Part shown: positions 1 through 8,634 of the stretch, piece after piece
Numbering within the stretch: the first letter of the stretch is position 1
How the letters are laid out: the number at the start of each line of letters is the position of its first letter
DNA from: Pantoea stewartii subsp. stewartii
GTDB taxonomy: Bacteria; Pseudomonadota; Gammaproteobacteria; Enterobacterales; Enterobacteriaceae
Assembly (NCBI RefSeq): GCF_008801695.1
Contig: NZ_VZPF01000040.1
Location: 1 to 45,002, forward strand
DNA: 45,002 bases
Direction: 5' to 3'
Translations under genes and position numbers: made by a program
The notes under the pieces: generated by a model
Seen by the model: the letters and a program-made list of their open reading frames with translations, nothing else
What the model was told of the DNA's origin: nothing
Database searches by the model: none

Positions 1-174
1 ACCAATCGATGAGCGGGCACAGCAGAGTGTTCTGGCAACATGACTGACGGTGTCACCACGATGCAGCATCAGCATGGCGGTGAGCCGCCGGGCGTGGTTT
101 TTGTCCTTTGTTTTATGGATAGTTTTCTGCATCAGGCGTCGTTCGGTTCTGGGTATTGGTGCAATGATCGACAT
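1..174 (-). CDS. IS630-family transposase, N-terminal part (cut by window edge)
   Basis: Minus-strand reading frame starting at the ATG complementary to 172-174 and still open at base 1, giving 58 residues. It begins MSIIAPIPRTERRLMQK and contains KNHARRLTAMLMLHRGD and VARTLCCARSS, which I recognise as the N-terminal helix-turn-helix region of IS630-family (Tc1/mariner-like) transposases. The catalytic DDE part lies outside the window, so completeness cannot be judged. An IS copy here borders the 3' end of narQ. Confidence 0.85.
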   Translation of the reverse strand, partial: MSIIAPIPRTERRLMQKTIHKTKDKNHARRLTAMLMLHRGDTVSHVARTLCCARSSIG

Positions 175-238
175 TGCTCAGTCCGGCTGGTGATTTGGGA
201 TATTCAGCGATTGATCAGATCGCATAAACCGGACTGAG
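1..238 (-). mobile_element. IS630-type insertion sequence, left part only
   Basis: The transposase start is preceded on its own strand by about 65 non-coding bases that contain a perfect 10-bp inverted repeat (CTCAGTCCGG at 177-186, CCGGACTGAG at 229-238). The element boundary must lie between the transposase start and the narQ stop at 274. Position 238 is only a guess, because the second terminal repeat is outside the window. Confidence 0.5.
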
Positions 239-273
239 TTCCCTCTAAGGGATCTACTATTCCGAGCAGTTAT

Positions 274-1962
274 TTAGTCAATCTCTGATGCCGGACGCGG
301 TGGAAAGCGCAACACAATCTGTGTTCCACACGGCTGCGAACGAATGTCTAACTGGCCAGACAAGCATGCTGCGCGCTCGGTCATGGTGATGAAACCATAA
401 TGCCCCGGAGGTTCTTCTGTGCTGATCATGCCCGTGCCGTCATCAGTGATTGTCAGTGAATGCTCACCTGTATCCGTGATCTGGTAGTCGACGGTAATCA
501 AACGGGCATTCGCATGGCGAATGGCATTCAGTACGGCTTCCCGGGCAATTTGCAGGACGTGGACCTGTTGCCGGGCATCCAGTTGCTGCAGGCCTGGCTG
601 GCAGGTCAACCGGATATCAGCGACAGTCTGAGACTGAAGCGGCGCAATCATCACGTGCAGAGCAGCCTCCAGATCGGCCTTTTCGATCGTCAGACGAAAG
701 GTCGCCAGCAGTTCGCGTAGCTGGCGGTAAGCCTCTGCCAGTTCGCGATCAAAATCTGCAATGATCGCCTGTGCCGACTGATCGGAGGCGGACAGGCTGC
801 GCCGAAGCTGCATCAGCTGTATCCGTAGGTAAGTCAGTGACTGCGCCAGCGAGTCGTGCAGTTCACGTGCAATCGTGGCGCGCTCCTCAATCAGCAGCAT
901 TTGCTGGTACTGCTTCTGGGTTTGCCAGATCCAGATCGACCGTCCCAGCATCGCGGCCAGGCTGCCCATTAACGCGGCGGAAGAGGCCATGCCGCCGGTT
1001 TGCCAGCGCAGCGTGCCAACACGTTGATCGTCCTGTTTCAGCGGTAAATGCTGCCAGGCCAGCGCGGGATCGTGCTGGCCCGCCTCACAGGTAAACTGCT
1101 CGCCCTGAAGCTGAATGAAGGCAATATTCTCTTTGCCGACGATGCGGTTCAGCACATCATCGAAAAGCGCCGGTTGCAGCGAACGGCTGGTCAGGATTTG
1201 TGAGCTTTCATAGAGTAAGGAGAGCGTATGATTCGCCTGGGTTAAGTCCCGGGTTTTGTCGCGGACCCGTTGTTCCAGTTGCTGATAATGGCACTGTAAT
1301 TGTGCAGCCATGCTGCTGAAAGTCTGTGACAGGACTTTCAGCTCGTTCTGCTGCTGCACATGCAGGGGCGGAAAGGCAAAATTGCCGCTTTCCACATAGC
1401 GGCTGGCTCTGACCAGTGCATTGAGGGGTTTAACGACCTGCTGGCGGGTAAAGCGGATCGTCATCAGAGCGAGCGCAACAATGGCGATCACGCCCGTCAG
1501 GCTGCTGATGGCCACGACGCGCATTTTCAGTTCGGCGTAGCGCTGTAGCGCCAGTACGAAGCGGTTAATTTCGTCAACGTAGTTGGGCATTTGTTGCCGC
1601 CAGGCATCTGACGCGTTCGCCTGCAGATGCTGTGCCAGACCGGGCCAGCCTTCGCGTAAACGCTGATAGTGATTAATAACCTTGCGCGGCACCCAGGGGC
1701 GATCGAGTTCCTGTAACACGGCGGCATCAAGCGTTTGTTGATATTGCGCCAGGTGCGCCGTCAGCAGATGCGGATCTGCTCTGGCATCCCAGGCCAGGCG
1801 GTAACTTTGCATTCGCAGCGATCCGGCCAGATTAATGGCTTCCGCATCGCGCAGGCTACTGGAAAGCGTCAGCAGCGCCAGGCCGGTCGTCAGTAACGCC
1901 AGCAAGACAATCCACGTTAACGACAGCGCGATACTTCTGGTAACAGAGCGTTTAACAATCAC
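274..1962 (-). CDS. narQ: Nitrate/nitrite sensor histidine kinase NarQ
   Basis: Inner-membrane sensor kinase that detects nitrate and nitrite in the periplasm and phosphorylates NarL/NarP-type regulators of anaerobic respiration. The 562 residues match the family length (566 in E. coli) and begin MIVKR as in E. coli. Visible parts: first membrane helix about 12-33; the ligand-binding P-box at 36-55 (SLRDAEAINLAGSLRMQSYR); second membrane helix about 148-170; a HAMP region; a central cysteine-poor GAF-like part; and the HisKA_3 box ERATIARELHDSLAQ with phospho-acceptor His369, followed by a HATPase domain (REAVLNAIRHA, DDGTGM). No regulator gene is adjacent. An IS630 element abuts its 3' end, but the C-terminus looks complete. 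Confidence 0.95.
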   Translation of the reverse strand: MIVKRSVTRSIALSLTWIVLLALLTTGLALLTLSSSLRDAEAINLAGSLRMQSYRLAWDARADPHLLTAHLAQYQQTLDAAVLQELDRPWVPRKVINHYQRLREGWPGLAQHLQANASDAWRQQMPNYVDEINRFVLALQRYAELKMRVVAISSLTGVIAIVALALMTIRFTRQQVVKPLNALVRASRYVESGNFAFPPLHVQQQNELKVLSQTFSSMAAQLQCHYQQLEQRVRDKTRDLTQANHTLSLLYESSQILTSRSLQPALFDDVLNRIVGKENIAFIQLQGEQFTCEAGQHDPALAWQHLPLKQDDQRVGTLRWQTGGMASSAALMGSLAAMLGRSIWIWQTQKQYQQMLLIEERATIARELHDSLAQSLTYLRIQLMQLRRSLSASDQSAQAIIADFDRELAEAYRQLRELLATFRLTIEKADLEAALHVMIAPLQSQTVADIRLTCQPGLQQLDARQQVHVLQIAREAVLNAIRHANARLITVDYQITDTGEHSLTITDDGTGMISTEEPPGHYGFITMTERAACLSGQLDIRSQPCGTQIVLRFPPRPASEID

Positions 1963-2213
1963 GACAATAACACCTTTACTGACAGGGAATCATAAGAGCG
2001 GTGCCAGAGACACCCGACGACTTATTACAAAATGCCCGAAAACAGCGGCGCTGTGTACGCAAACTCACCCCCCGTTGACGTTTCCCAGGAATGTCCACTT
2101 ACGAATGAACATTGCTGCCATAGCTTTACACCTTGCCCATGTTGGCTTTCATTGCCTCGCTAATACTCAACACCATGTTTTACTCAGTGACCCACGCAAG
2201 TTCAGGAGGAAGT

Positions 2214-2486
2214 ATGAAACGATTACCTGTGTACCTTAGCGCTGCTCTGTTGGCCACTGCTTCATTCTCTACTCTTGCTGCCACGGCAGTGGACCGGCAG
2301 GAAGCCCAGGGGCTGCAACGTATCGGCAGCGTCTCGGTGACAAATGTGAACGGCTCTCTGGATGATGTCACCCGCCAGCTTTCGCAGGAGGCCAAATCAG
2401 AAGGTGCCCGCCATTTCCGTGTCATCGGGGTTGATAACCCCGGCGACTCCAGCCTGTGGACCGGCACTGCCGAAATTTACCGCTAA
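2214..2486 (+). CDS. Small periplasmic DUF1471 (YdgH/BhsA/McbA) family protein
   Basis: 90-residue secreted protein. The start is chosen at the ATG at 2214 because AGGAGGA (2204-2210) lies just upstream; an in-frame ATG at 2133 would add 27 residues ahead of the signal peptide. Residues 1-22 form a signal peptide ending near LAA. The mature part (RIGSVSVTNVNGSLDDVTRQL, read as two pieces, then ARHFRVIGVDN and WTGTAEIYR) follows the YhcN/BhsA/McbA fold. In E. coli such paralogues are stress-induced and affect biofilm and envelope permeability. The exact paralogue and role are not resolved here. It stands alone, with its own terminator. Confidence 0.85.
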   Translation: MKRLPVYLSAALLATASFSTLAATAVDRQEAQGLQRIGSVSVTNVNGSLDDVTRQLSQEAKSEGARHFRVIGVDNPGDSSLWTGTAEIYR

Positions 2487-2515
2487 ACCCCTCTGTTACC
2501 TTCCCTGTAGCCTTT

Positions 2516-2542
2516 ACCGGTCGCCTGTCGGCCGGTTTTTTT
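2516..2542 (+). terminator. Rho-independent terminator after the DUF1471 gene
   Basis: ACCGG (2516-2520) and CCGGT pair around a short loop in CGCCTGTCGG, followed by a run of T. It lies 30 bp after the stop of the small periplasmic protein. Confidence 0.7.
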
Positions 2543-2706
2543 GTGATCTCAGAAAAGTTTTTTACAAATCGTCCGGCTTATCTCCTCGGTATATTTTGCT
2601 TCGATGTTGCATAACGGTTAGGATTCATCGCCGTAAATTCCCGCGCTGCTTTTCGTTAACTCACAGGCAAACGCACAGAGGAAGAAAACCCATTTCGCAC
2701 TGCTAA

Positions 2707-2722
2707 ACGCAATCGTTTGGAT
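2707..2722 (+). promoter_or_regulatory. PurR-like (LacI-family) operator candidate upstream of ansP
   Basis: ACGCAATCGTTTGGAT agrees with the PurR consensus ACGCAAACGTTTGCGT at 13 of 16 positions and sits about 37 bp before the chosen ansP start. It may instead bind another LacI-family regulator or be chance. Confidence 0.3.
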
Positions 2723-2758
2723 GCGCGATGACTTATGGTCAGGACAAACAGGAAGGCT

Positions 2759-4231
2759 ATGAAATCTACGAAGAAAACCGCAGCAGACATGCGCGCTGCG
2801 AAACGACGCTGGCTCAATTCCCACGACTCCGGCTATAAGAAAGCCATGGGTAATCGTCACGTACAGATGATCGCTATCGGTGGCGCAATTGGTACAGGTC
2901 TGTTCCTGGGCGCAGGTGCCCGCTTACAGGCTGCGGGTCCCGCTCTGGCGGTAATCTATCTGGTCTGTGGCATTTTCTCCTTCTTCATTCTGCGCGCGCT
3001 GGGCGAACTGGTTTTACACCGTCCCAGCAGTGGAAGCTTTGTTTCCTATGCACGCGAGTTTATGGGTGAAAAAGCCTCCTATGTGGCAGGCTGGATGTAT
3101 TTTGTTAACTGGGCCATGACCGGGATTGTCGATATCACCGCCGTGGCACTGTATATGCACTACTGGGGCGCGTTTGGCGATGTCCCACAATGGGTGTTTG
3201 CCCTGGGCGCGCTGGCGATTGTCGGTACCATGAACATGATCGGCGTAAAGTGGTTTGCCGAAATGGAGTTCTGGTTCGCGTTAGTCAAGGTGCTGGCGAT
3301 AGTGATATTTCTGGTGGTCGGCGTGGTGTTCCTGGGCAGCGGTAAACCGCTGGACGGCAATGCAACAGGTTTCCACCTGGTCACGGATAACGGCGGCCTG
3401 TTCCCGCACGGCCTGTTACCGGCGCTGGTGCTGGTGCAGGGGGTGGTCTTTGCCTTCGCTTCGATCGAACTGGTGGGCACGGCCGCAGGTGAGTGTAAAG
3501 ATCCGGAAACCATGCTGCCGAAAGCGATCAACAGCGTAATCTGGCGTATCGGTTTGTTCTATGTCGGTTCCGTGGTGCTGCTGGTGCTGTTACTGCCGTG
3601 GAATGCCTATCAGGCCGGGCAAAGTCCGTTTGTGACCTTCTTCTCTAAACTGGGCGTGCCGTATATCGGCAGCATCATGAATATCGTGGTCCTCAGCGCC
3701 GCGCTGTCCAGTCTGAACTCCGGTCTGTACTCGACAGGCCGTATTCTGCGCTCCATGTCGATGGGCGGCTCAGCACCGAAATTCATGTCAAAAATGAGCA
3801 GCCAGCAGGTGCCTTATGCCGGAATTCTGGTTACCGTTTGCGTCTATGTTGTCGGCGTAATACTCAACTACTATGTGCCGTCACAGGTGTTCGAGATTGT
3901 CCTGAACGTCGCGTCACTGGGGATCATTTCGTCCTGGGGCTTTATCGTGCTGTGCCAGCTGCGTCTGCGCAAAGCTATTAAAGAAGGCAAGGCCGACGAC
4001 GTCAGCTTTAAGCTGCCGGGCGCGCCTTTCACTTCCTGGCTGACGCTGCTGTTCCTGTTCAGCGTGCTGGTCTTAATGGCGTTTGACTATCCAAACGGCA
4101 CGTACACTATTGCCTCTATTCCGCTGATTGCGGTGATTCTGGTTCTGGGCTGGTTTGGTGTGCGTAAGCGCGTTAACGAAATTGCCGCCACGGAGCACGA
4201 GCATCACGAGCACGATGGCAAATCATCCTGA
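2759..4231 (+). CDS. ansP: L-asparagine permease AnsP
   Basis: Proton-coupled amino-acid permease of the APC superfamily (AAT family) that imports L-asparagine across the inner membrane. The 490 residues hold the family signature in the first helix (AIGGAIGTGLFLGAGARLQ), followed by GELVLHRPSSGSFVSYARE and about 12 hydrophobic segments. Its identity to E. coli AnsP is evident along the whole length (for example GECKDPETMLPKAINSVIWR). The ATG at 2759 is preferred over an in-frame ATG at 2735 because AGGA stands at 2750-2753 while the earlier codon has no ribosome site. The C-terminus ends in a His/Glu-rich tail (EHEHHEHD). It is transcribed alone and closed by a strong terminator. Confidence 0.95.
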   Translation: MKSTKKTAADMRAAKRRWLNSHDSGYKKAMGNRHVQMIAIGGAIGTGLFLGAGARLQAAGPALAVIYLVCGIFSFFILRALGELVLHRPSSGSFVSYAREFMGEKASYVAGWMYFVNWAMTGIVDITAVALYMHYWGAFGDVPQWVFALGALAIVGTMNMIGVKWFAEMEFWFALVKVLAIVIFLVVGVVFLGSGKPLDGNATGFHLVTDNGGLFPHGLLPALVLVQGVVFAFASIELVGTAAGECKDPETMLPKAINSVIWRIGLFYVGSVVLLVLLLPWNAYQAGQSPFVTFFSKLGVPYIGSIMNIVVLSAALSSLNSGLYSTGRILRSMSMGGSAPKFMSKMSSQQVPYAGILVTVCVYVVGVILNYYVPSQVFEIVLNVASLGIISSWGFIVLCQLRLRKAIKEGKADDVSFKLPGAPFTSWLTLLFLFSVLVLMAFDYPNGTYTIASIPLIAVILVLGWFGVRKRVNEIAATEHEHHEHDGKSS

Positions 4232-4253
4232 CGGTGATCTTGCCTGAGATATC

Positions 4254-4284
4254 AATGCCAGCCTGCGTGCTGGCATTTTTTTTC
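4254..4284 (+). terminator. Rho-independent terminator of ansP
   Basis: Nine-bp stem AATGCCAGC / GCTGGCATT with a 6-base loop and an eight-T tract, 22 bp after the ansP stop. Confidence 0.9.
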
Positions 4285-4393
4285 GGTGTTTTTGGCGGTC
4301 TTGATAATTGCGTGCGCAGACACGTAATTCAGATAGTTTTCTTGCATTCCACGACCTATCATCATTGGCTCCCTTCTCACTTGCGGAGCGCCT

Positions 4394-4972
4394 ATGTCGT
4401 CCAGAATCACTATTATCAAAGATAAGCTGCTGTCTGAGAACTGGTTTGTGTTGCGTAACATCACCTATGAGCTAACCGACAGCCATGGCGACGTCGTGCG
4501 TCACAAACGCGAGGTGTACGATCGCGGCAACGGTGCGACAATACTGCTCTATAACCGTGAAAAAAACAGTGTGGTGCTGACGCGCCAGTTTCGCGTGGCG
4601 ACCTACGTGAACGGTAATGAAGACGGAATGTTAATTGAGGCCTGCGCGGGCTTACTGGATGACGACTCGCCAGAGGATTGCATCCGTAAAGAGGCCATTG
4701 AAGAGACCGGCTATGCGGTAGGCGAGGTCGAAAAACTGTATTCGGTCTATATGTCACCGGGCGGCGTCACTGAACTGATTCACTTCTTTGCGGCGGAATA
4801 TCATGAATCACTGCGCGAGAACGCTGGTGGCGGTGTTGAAGATGAGGCCATTGATGTGCTGGAAATACCTTTTCCTCAGGCCATGGCGTGGGTGAAAGAC
4901 GGACGCATTCGTGATGGTAAAACCATCATGTTATTGCAGCACGCCCTGATCGCAGGCTGGCTAACGCTGTAA
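4394..4972 (+). CDS. nudK: GDP-mannose pyrophosphatase NudK (Nudix hydrolase)
   Basis: Cytosolic Nudix hydrolase that splits GDP-mannose to GMP and mannose 1-phosphate, thought to limit GDP-mannose for colanic-acid synthesis. 192 residues against 191 in E. coli, with clear full-length similarity ([32 protein letters not shown]). The Nudix box lies at about 86-107 and shows the [10 protein letters not shown] core with the metal-binding glutamates. Transcribed alone, converging on the sugar operon with a shared hairpin between them. Confidence 0.93.
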   Translation: MSSRITIIKDKLLSENWFVLRNITYELTDSHGDVVRHKREVYDRGNGATILLYNREKNSVVLTRQFRVATYVNGNEDGMLIEACAGLLDDDSPEDCIRKEAIEETGYAVGEVEKLYSVYMSPGGVTELIHFFAAEYHESLRENAGGGVEDEAIDVLEIPFPQAMAWVKDGRIRDGKTIMLLQHALIAGWLTL

Positions 4973-4981
4973 TCCTGCACG

Positions 4982-5012
4982 AAGCCGATGCGCAAACCAT
5001 CTGCATCGGCTT
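4982..5012. terminator. Hairpin between nudK and the sugar operon
   Basis: Perfect 10-bp inverted repeat AAGCCGATGC / GCATCGGCTT around an 11-base loop in the 46-bp gap between two convergent genes. The T tracts are short on both strands, so it is a weak or Rho-assisted bidirectional terminator. Confidence 0.55.
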
Positions 5013-5018
5013 TCCGCT

Positions 5019-5986
5019 TTATACGCACGTCATCACGCTGTCGGCGACGCACTCCGGGTGCGCCTGCAGACGCGCCAGTGCCTCGGCATACGAAGGCATC
5101 GAATGGGCCGCACCCGGTCGCTCCACACATAATGAGGCAAACGCTGCCGCATACAGCGCCGCCTGATCCAGCGCAACGCCCGCCGCGAGCCTGGCCGCCA
5201 GCGCGCCGTTAAACGCATCGCCCGCGCCGGTCGTATCCAGCGGGGTGGCAGGAAACACGGGAATATGCCGTTGCTGCTGGCCGTCAGACAGTAACGCACC
5301 CGCCGTCCCCAGTGTAATAATGATCTGGCGCGCCCCTTTGCGATGCAGAATTTCTGCGGCCTGCCGGGCACTGCGGATATCGTTGACGTTGATGCCGGTC
5401 AGCAGCCTCGCTTCCGTACTGTTCGGGGTCAGCAGATCGACTTTTGCCAGCAACGTATCGCTGATTTTTTTAAACGGCGCGGGATTAAGAATCACAAAGG
5501 TATTGGCGGCCCGCGCATTATCAATCATGCGCTGTATCGCGCTCAGGTTGTTCTCGAGCTGGACCAGCAGAATGTCCGCCGCCGCGACGGTGGGTTTGCA
5601 GCGCGTGACTTCCGCCGCCGTCACGGTAAGGTTGGCGTCTGGATAGACGGAAATCATGTTTTCGGCGTCGTTTCCGGCAACGTAGATCAACGCATTGCCG
5701 GTGGGTTTCTCCTTACAGGTGAACAGTGTAATCGCATCAAACCCGGTTTTTTCCAGATGGCGGCGGGCAAACACACCAAAGTCGTCCTTGCCCACTTTGC
5801 CAATATAGTGCACCCGGGCACCCGGGCACCCGCGCGCAGTGCGGCGGTGGCCTGATTCGCACCTTTACCGCCCGGACCCATCATGCTGTGCTGAGCAATC
5901 AGCGATTCGCCCGGCAGGGGAAAGCGGCGCATACCGGCGACAATATCCAGATTGAATGAACCAAACACACAGACTTTGCCTTTCAT
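5019..5986 (-). pseudogene. Ribokinase-like PfkB sugar kinase, frameshifted by an 8-bp repeat
   Basis: Last gene of the sugar operon, overlapping the ROK kinase stop by 4 bp (ATGA). The first frame (from 5986) gives MKGKVCVFGSFNLDIVAGMRR and the PfkB motif GPGGKGANQ, then runs out of homology after RAGAR. The second frame resumes with HYIGKVGKDDFG and carries the rest, including LNPAP, the PNSTEA motif and the catalytic DTTGAGDAFNG. The break falls in three tandem copies of GCACCCGG at 5810-5833. Removing one copy restores a continuous 319-residue kinase reading RAGARVHYIGKVG, and the total span (968 bp) is 8 bp more than a whole number of codons. The protein would phosphorylate ribose, deoxyribose or a related sugar; the substrate is not known. 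As written it is inactive. Confidence 0.88.
5810..5833. repeat. 8-bp tandem repeat, three copies, in the kinase gene
   Basis: GCACCCGG at 5810-5817 and 5818-5825 and GCACCCGC at 5826-5833. Two copies put the kinase gene in frame; three copies break it. The unit length is not a multiple of three, so gain or loss by strand slippage would switch the gene. Confidence 0.9.
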
Positions 5987-6879
5987 TTTCGCTCCCCAAA
6001 GTGGCGTTCGGCAGCCAGGCAGGCACCACGGCAGCCCGTGTAATCGGTGGCATGACTGAACACGATACGTAAACCGTGGCGCGTGACGGGCGGCCGCAAA
6101 CTGCGCTGAATGTGGTGTTGTAACTGCGCCAGCGGAAAACCGGCCATCGCCAGCACGCCACCGCCCAGAATCAGGTATTCCGGATCGAGGATATTCATTT
6201 CACTGGCGATCAGGTGCGCCAGCCGCTGGACGAAGGCCTGCAGATCGGGATGATCCCGGTGTCGCGTAAATAGTTGTGACAGGGCGGTGTCCGGCTGATG
6301 CGTCGCCGCCCACTGGCTCAGCCAGTGACCGGAGATCAGCGTTTCCGCACAGCCGCGATTGCCGCACGGGCAGGGCAGGTCATTGCCGGGCAGGGGAATA
6401 TGCCCCAGTTCACCCGCGCCGCCATGATGACCATGATAAAAGCGGCCTTCCAGCCACAGGCTGTTGCCTAAACCGGTGCCGGGATACAATCCCACCGCGT
6501 TGTCGGGCAGGGCATCAAGCTGTAGCAGATCCCATAACATCAGGTGGTTGACGTCTTTATCCATGGCGACCGGCACGCCCAGTCGCTTGCTCAACTGGGC
6601 TGCCACAGGTTGCCCATCCAGTGCCTGAATAAAGGGTAACGAGATAACCTGCTGACGATCGCGGCTGAGAATACCCGGGAGCCCGAGCATTACGCCGCTA
6701 ATCGCTTGTGACGCCAGCGTGTCAATAATCACATCGCCCAGGGCGTGAAGCGCATCCGTTTGCTGTGCCCAACTGGCGGTCGCTATTTTACGGAATCCGC
6801 ACCAGTGCTGGCCGTCTTCCATCAGTTGCAGTCGGGTGCTGGTGCCACCGATATCCATTCCAAGCCAGCGTTGTTTCAT
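5983..6879 (-). CDS. ROK-family sugar kinase, AlsK-like
   Basis: 298-residue cytosolic sugar kinase. It has the ATP-binding DIGGTSTRLQL at 9-19, the catalytic aspartate in DKDVN (about 109), GELGHIPL at 156-163 and the ROK zinc motif CPCGNRGCAE with Cys170, Cys172 and Cys177. Overall pattern and operon position next to an AlsE-type epimerase resemble D-allose kinase AlsK, but similarity is moderate and the true sugar is not fixed. Start and stop overlap the neighbours by 4 bp on each side, so it is translationally coupled. Expected job: phosphorylate the imported sugar, probably at C6. Confidence 0.85.
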   Translation of the reverse strand: MKQRWLGMDIGGTSTRLQLMEDGQHWCGFRKIATASWAQQTDALHALGDVIIDTLASQAISGVMLGLPGILSRDRQQVISLPFIQALDGQPVAAQLSKRLGVPVAMDKDVNHLMLWDLLQLDALPDNAVGLYPGTGLGNSLWLEGRFYHGHHGGAGELGHIPLPGNDLPCPCGNRGCAETLISGHWLSQWAATHQPDTALSQLFTRHRDHPDLQAFVQRLAHLIASEMNILDPEYLILGGGVLAMAGFPLAQLQHHIQRSLRPPVTRHGLRIVFSHATDYTGCRGACLAAERHFGERK

Positions 6880-7571
6880 GCAGACTCCTGTGCCAGTCCC
6901 TGTGCGGCATCAATGCTGCTGCGCATCATGTCCCAGGCGGTGCTGAGATCGTCATGCACGTTGAACAGGCCTGAGGTGCCGACAATCAGCACGTCTGCGC
7001 CGGCCTCCAGTAGCGTGCGGTAGGTTCGTTGATTACAGGAGCCGTCAATTTCGATGAGGAAGTCATAGCCCTGTGCCTGTTTCAGGGCCTTAAGCTGCTG
7101 GATCTTCTGCACCATCTCGGGAATAAATGGCTGCCCGGCATAACCCGGATCGACCGTCATTACGGTGATCTTCTCCAGCAGATGAATATAGTGATGAATA
7201 AACGACACGGGCGTAGCGGGATTTAAAACCACGCCCGGCTTTTTCCCCAGACTGCGGATCAGGTTGATTACCCGGAAGGCATCGCGGTTGATGGTCTCCG
7301 CATGCGGACAGATATAGTCTGCTCCCGCTTTCGCGACGGCCTCGATAAAATCGGTCGGCTGTTCCACCATCAGGTGAACGTCTATCGCTACGGGCGTATG
7401 CGGACGAATTTGCTCAATAAAAAACGGCGACAGCGTGATGTTTTTGACGTAATGCCCGTCCATGATATCAACGTGCAGGAAATCAGCGCGGGTGTTCAGG
7501 ACCGCCAACTGCTGTTTAATCTCCATCAGATTCATGCACATTAATGACGGCGAGATTTGAATACGCATCAT
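6876..7571 (-). CDS. Ribulose-phosphate 3-epimerase family protein, AlsE-like
   Basis: 231-residue TIM-barrel epimerase. SPSLMCM near the N-terminus, HVDIMDGH (metal-binding His and Asp), HLMVEQP, MTVDPGYAGQPF and IDGSCNQ with GTSGLF at the phosphate site are all present. The wording SPSLMCM, ETIN and DGSCNQ is closer to D-allulose-6-phosphate 3-epimerase (AlsE) than to housekeeping Rpe. It would interconvert a ketose 6-phosphate pair such as allulose 6-phosphate and fructose 6-phosphate. Two start codons in tandem (7571 and 7568) follow GGAAG. The gene overlaps the upstream permease by 4 bp. Confidence 0.85.
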   Translation of the reverse strand: MMRIQISPSLMCMNLMEIKQQLAVLNTRADFLHVDIMDGHYVKNITLSPFFIEQIRPHTPVAIDVHLMVEQPTDFIEAVAKAGADYICPHAETINRDAFRVINLIRSLGKKPGVVLNPATPVSFIHHYIHLLEKITVMTVDPGYAGQPFIPEMVQKIQQLKALKQAQGYDFLIEIDGSCNQRTYRTLLEAGADVLIVGTSGLFNVHDDLSTAWDMMRSSIDAAQGLAQESA

Positions 7572-8620
7572 ACTTCCTTTTTCTCAGTCAAGGGATTCAG
7601 GGCCGCGCTTAAACGTTTGCTGCGCGTTACGGCCCGGCTCTCATTCAGTCGGGCTTTGCCCTGTTTAACGGCCAGCACCACAATCAATACCGCGCCCCAC
7701 ATTGCCAGGCTGACGTGCGGACTGATGTTCATCAGATTGAACCCGGTGGAAAGAATTTGTAGCGCGATCAGCGCCAGCACGACGCCGGTAACCCGGCCAA
7801 AGCCGCCATTGGGATCGGTGCCGCCAAGGATGATGGCCAGCACGGTGAGTAAGAGATAGGCATCGCCATAACCCATGCGGGCGGAGTTAAAGCGCGCCAT
7901 CATCACCAGCCCCGCCAGTACGCACAACAGGCTGGAAAGGATATATACCAGCATCACCATGCGGTGCGTGTTGATGCCGCTAAACCAGGTCGCGTTGATG
8001 TTGCTGCCGCCCATATAGATGCACTTACCGGCGCGGGTTTTGCCCAGAAACAGGGCCAGCATGGCGGCCGCCAGCAGAAAGAGCCACAGGGGCAACGGCA
8101 CGCCCAGTAAGGTATCGGCACCCAGAGCCCTTACAACGGGAGGCATACCGCTTACCGCCGCGCCTTTGGTCAGCCAGATACCGATGCCGTTAATCGTGAT
8201 CATGGTTGCCAGCGTCACCAGGATGGGATGTGCGCCAATGCGCGTTACCATGACGCCGGTAATCAGGCCAATGAGTGCAGCAATCAGCATCGCACCCAGT
8301 ACTGCCAGCAGTAACCACACGAGTTGCTGAGCGGTTCCGGCCCCGTCCGGCACCCTGTTTAGTAAGACCCAGGCGATAAACAGGCTGGTCAGATTGGCTG
8401 TGGTGATAATCGCCAGATTGAGTCCGCCACTCAGGATGGCAATAAACATCGCCAGGGTGAGTAAGCCCAGTTCCGGCAGTTGGAACGCCATGCTGAGGAA
8501 AGTGGCGTCGGTAAAAAAGCGGCCGGGTAACAGAATGCCGAACAGCGCCAGCGAGAAGGCAATCAGAAGCAGCAGGCCAACATTGGTGCCATCCGGTTTT
8601 AACGCAGCGAATCTTTTCAT
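7568..8620 (-). CDS. Sugar ABC transporter permease (CUT2 family), second subunit
   Basis: 350-residue polytopic membrane protein of the RbsC/AraH type (BPD_transp_2). It shows about ten hydrophobic segments and the family loop YMGGSNINATWFSGIN followed by ILGGTDPNGGFG near the C-terminus. It pairs with the other permease to form the membrane channel of the importer. A 14-bp gap separates it from the upstream permease. A charged tail (ARLNESRAVTRSKRLS) extends beyond the last helix. Substrate unknown, presumably a pentose or hexose. Confidence 0.88.
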   Translation of the reverse strand: MKRFAALKPDGTNVGLLLLIAFSLALFGILLPGRFFTDATFLSMAFQLPELGLLTLAMFIAILSGGLNLAIITTANLTSLFIAWVLLNRVPDGAGTAQQLVWLLLAVLGAMLIAALIGLITGVMVTRIGAHPILVTLATMITINGIGIWLTKGAAVSGMPPVVRALGADTLLGVPLPLWLFLLAAAMLALFLGKTRAGKCIYMGGSNINATWFSGINTHRMVMLVYILSSLLCVLAGLVMMARFNSARMGYGDAYLLLTVLAIILGGTDPNGGFGRVTGVVLALIALQILSTGFNLMNISPHVSLAMWGAVLIVVLAVKQGKARLNESRAVTRSKRLSAALNPLTEKKEV

Positions 8621-8634
8621 ATCTGTTTCTCTCC

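Noticed and set aside
40..237. 65-codon plus-strand frame at the left edge
   Set aside because: The opposite strand reads as an IS630 transposase N-terminus, which explains the region better.
2735..2758. Earlier ATG for ansP
   Set aside because: No ribosome site before it; AGGA precedes the second ATG at 2759.
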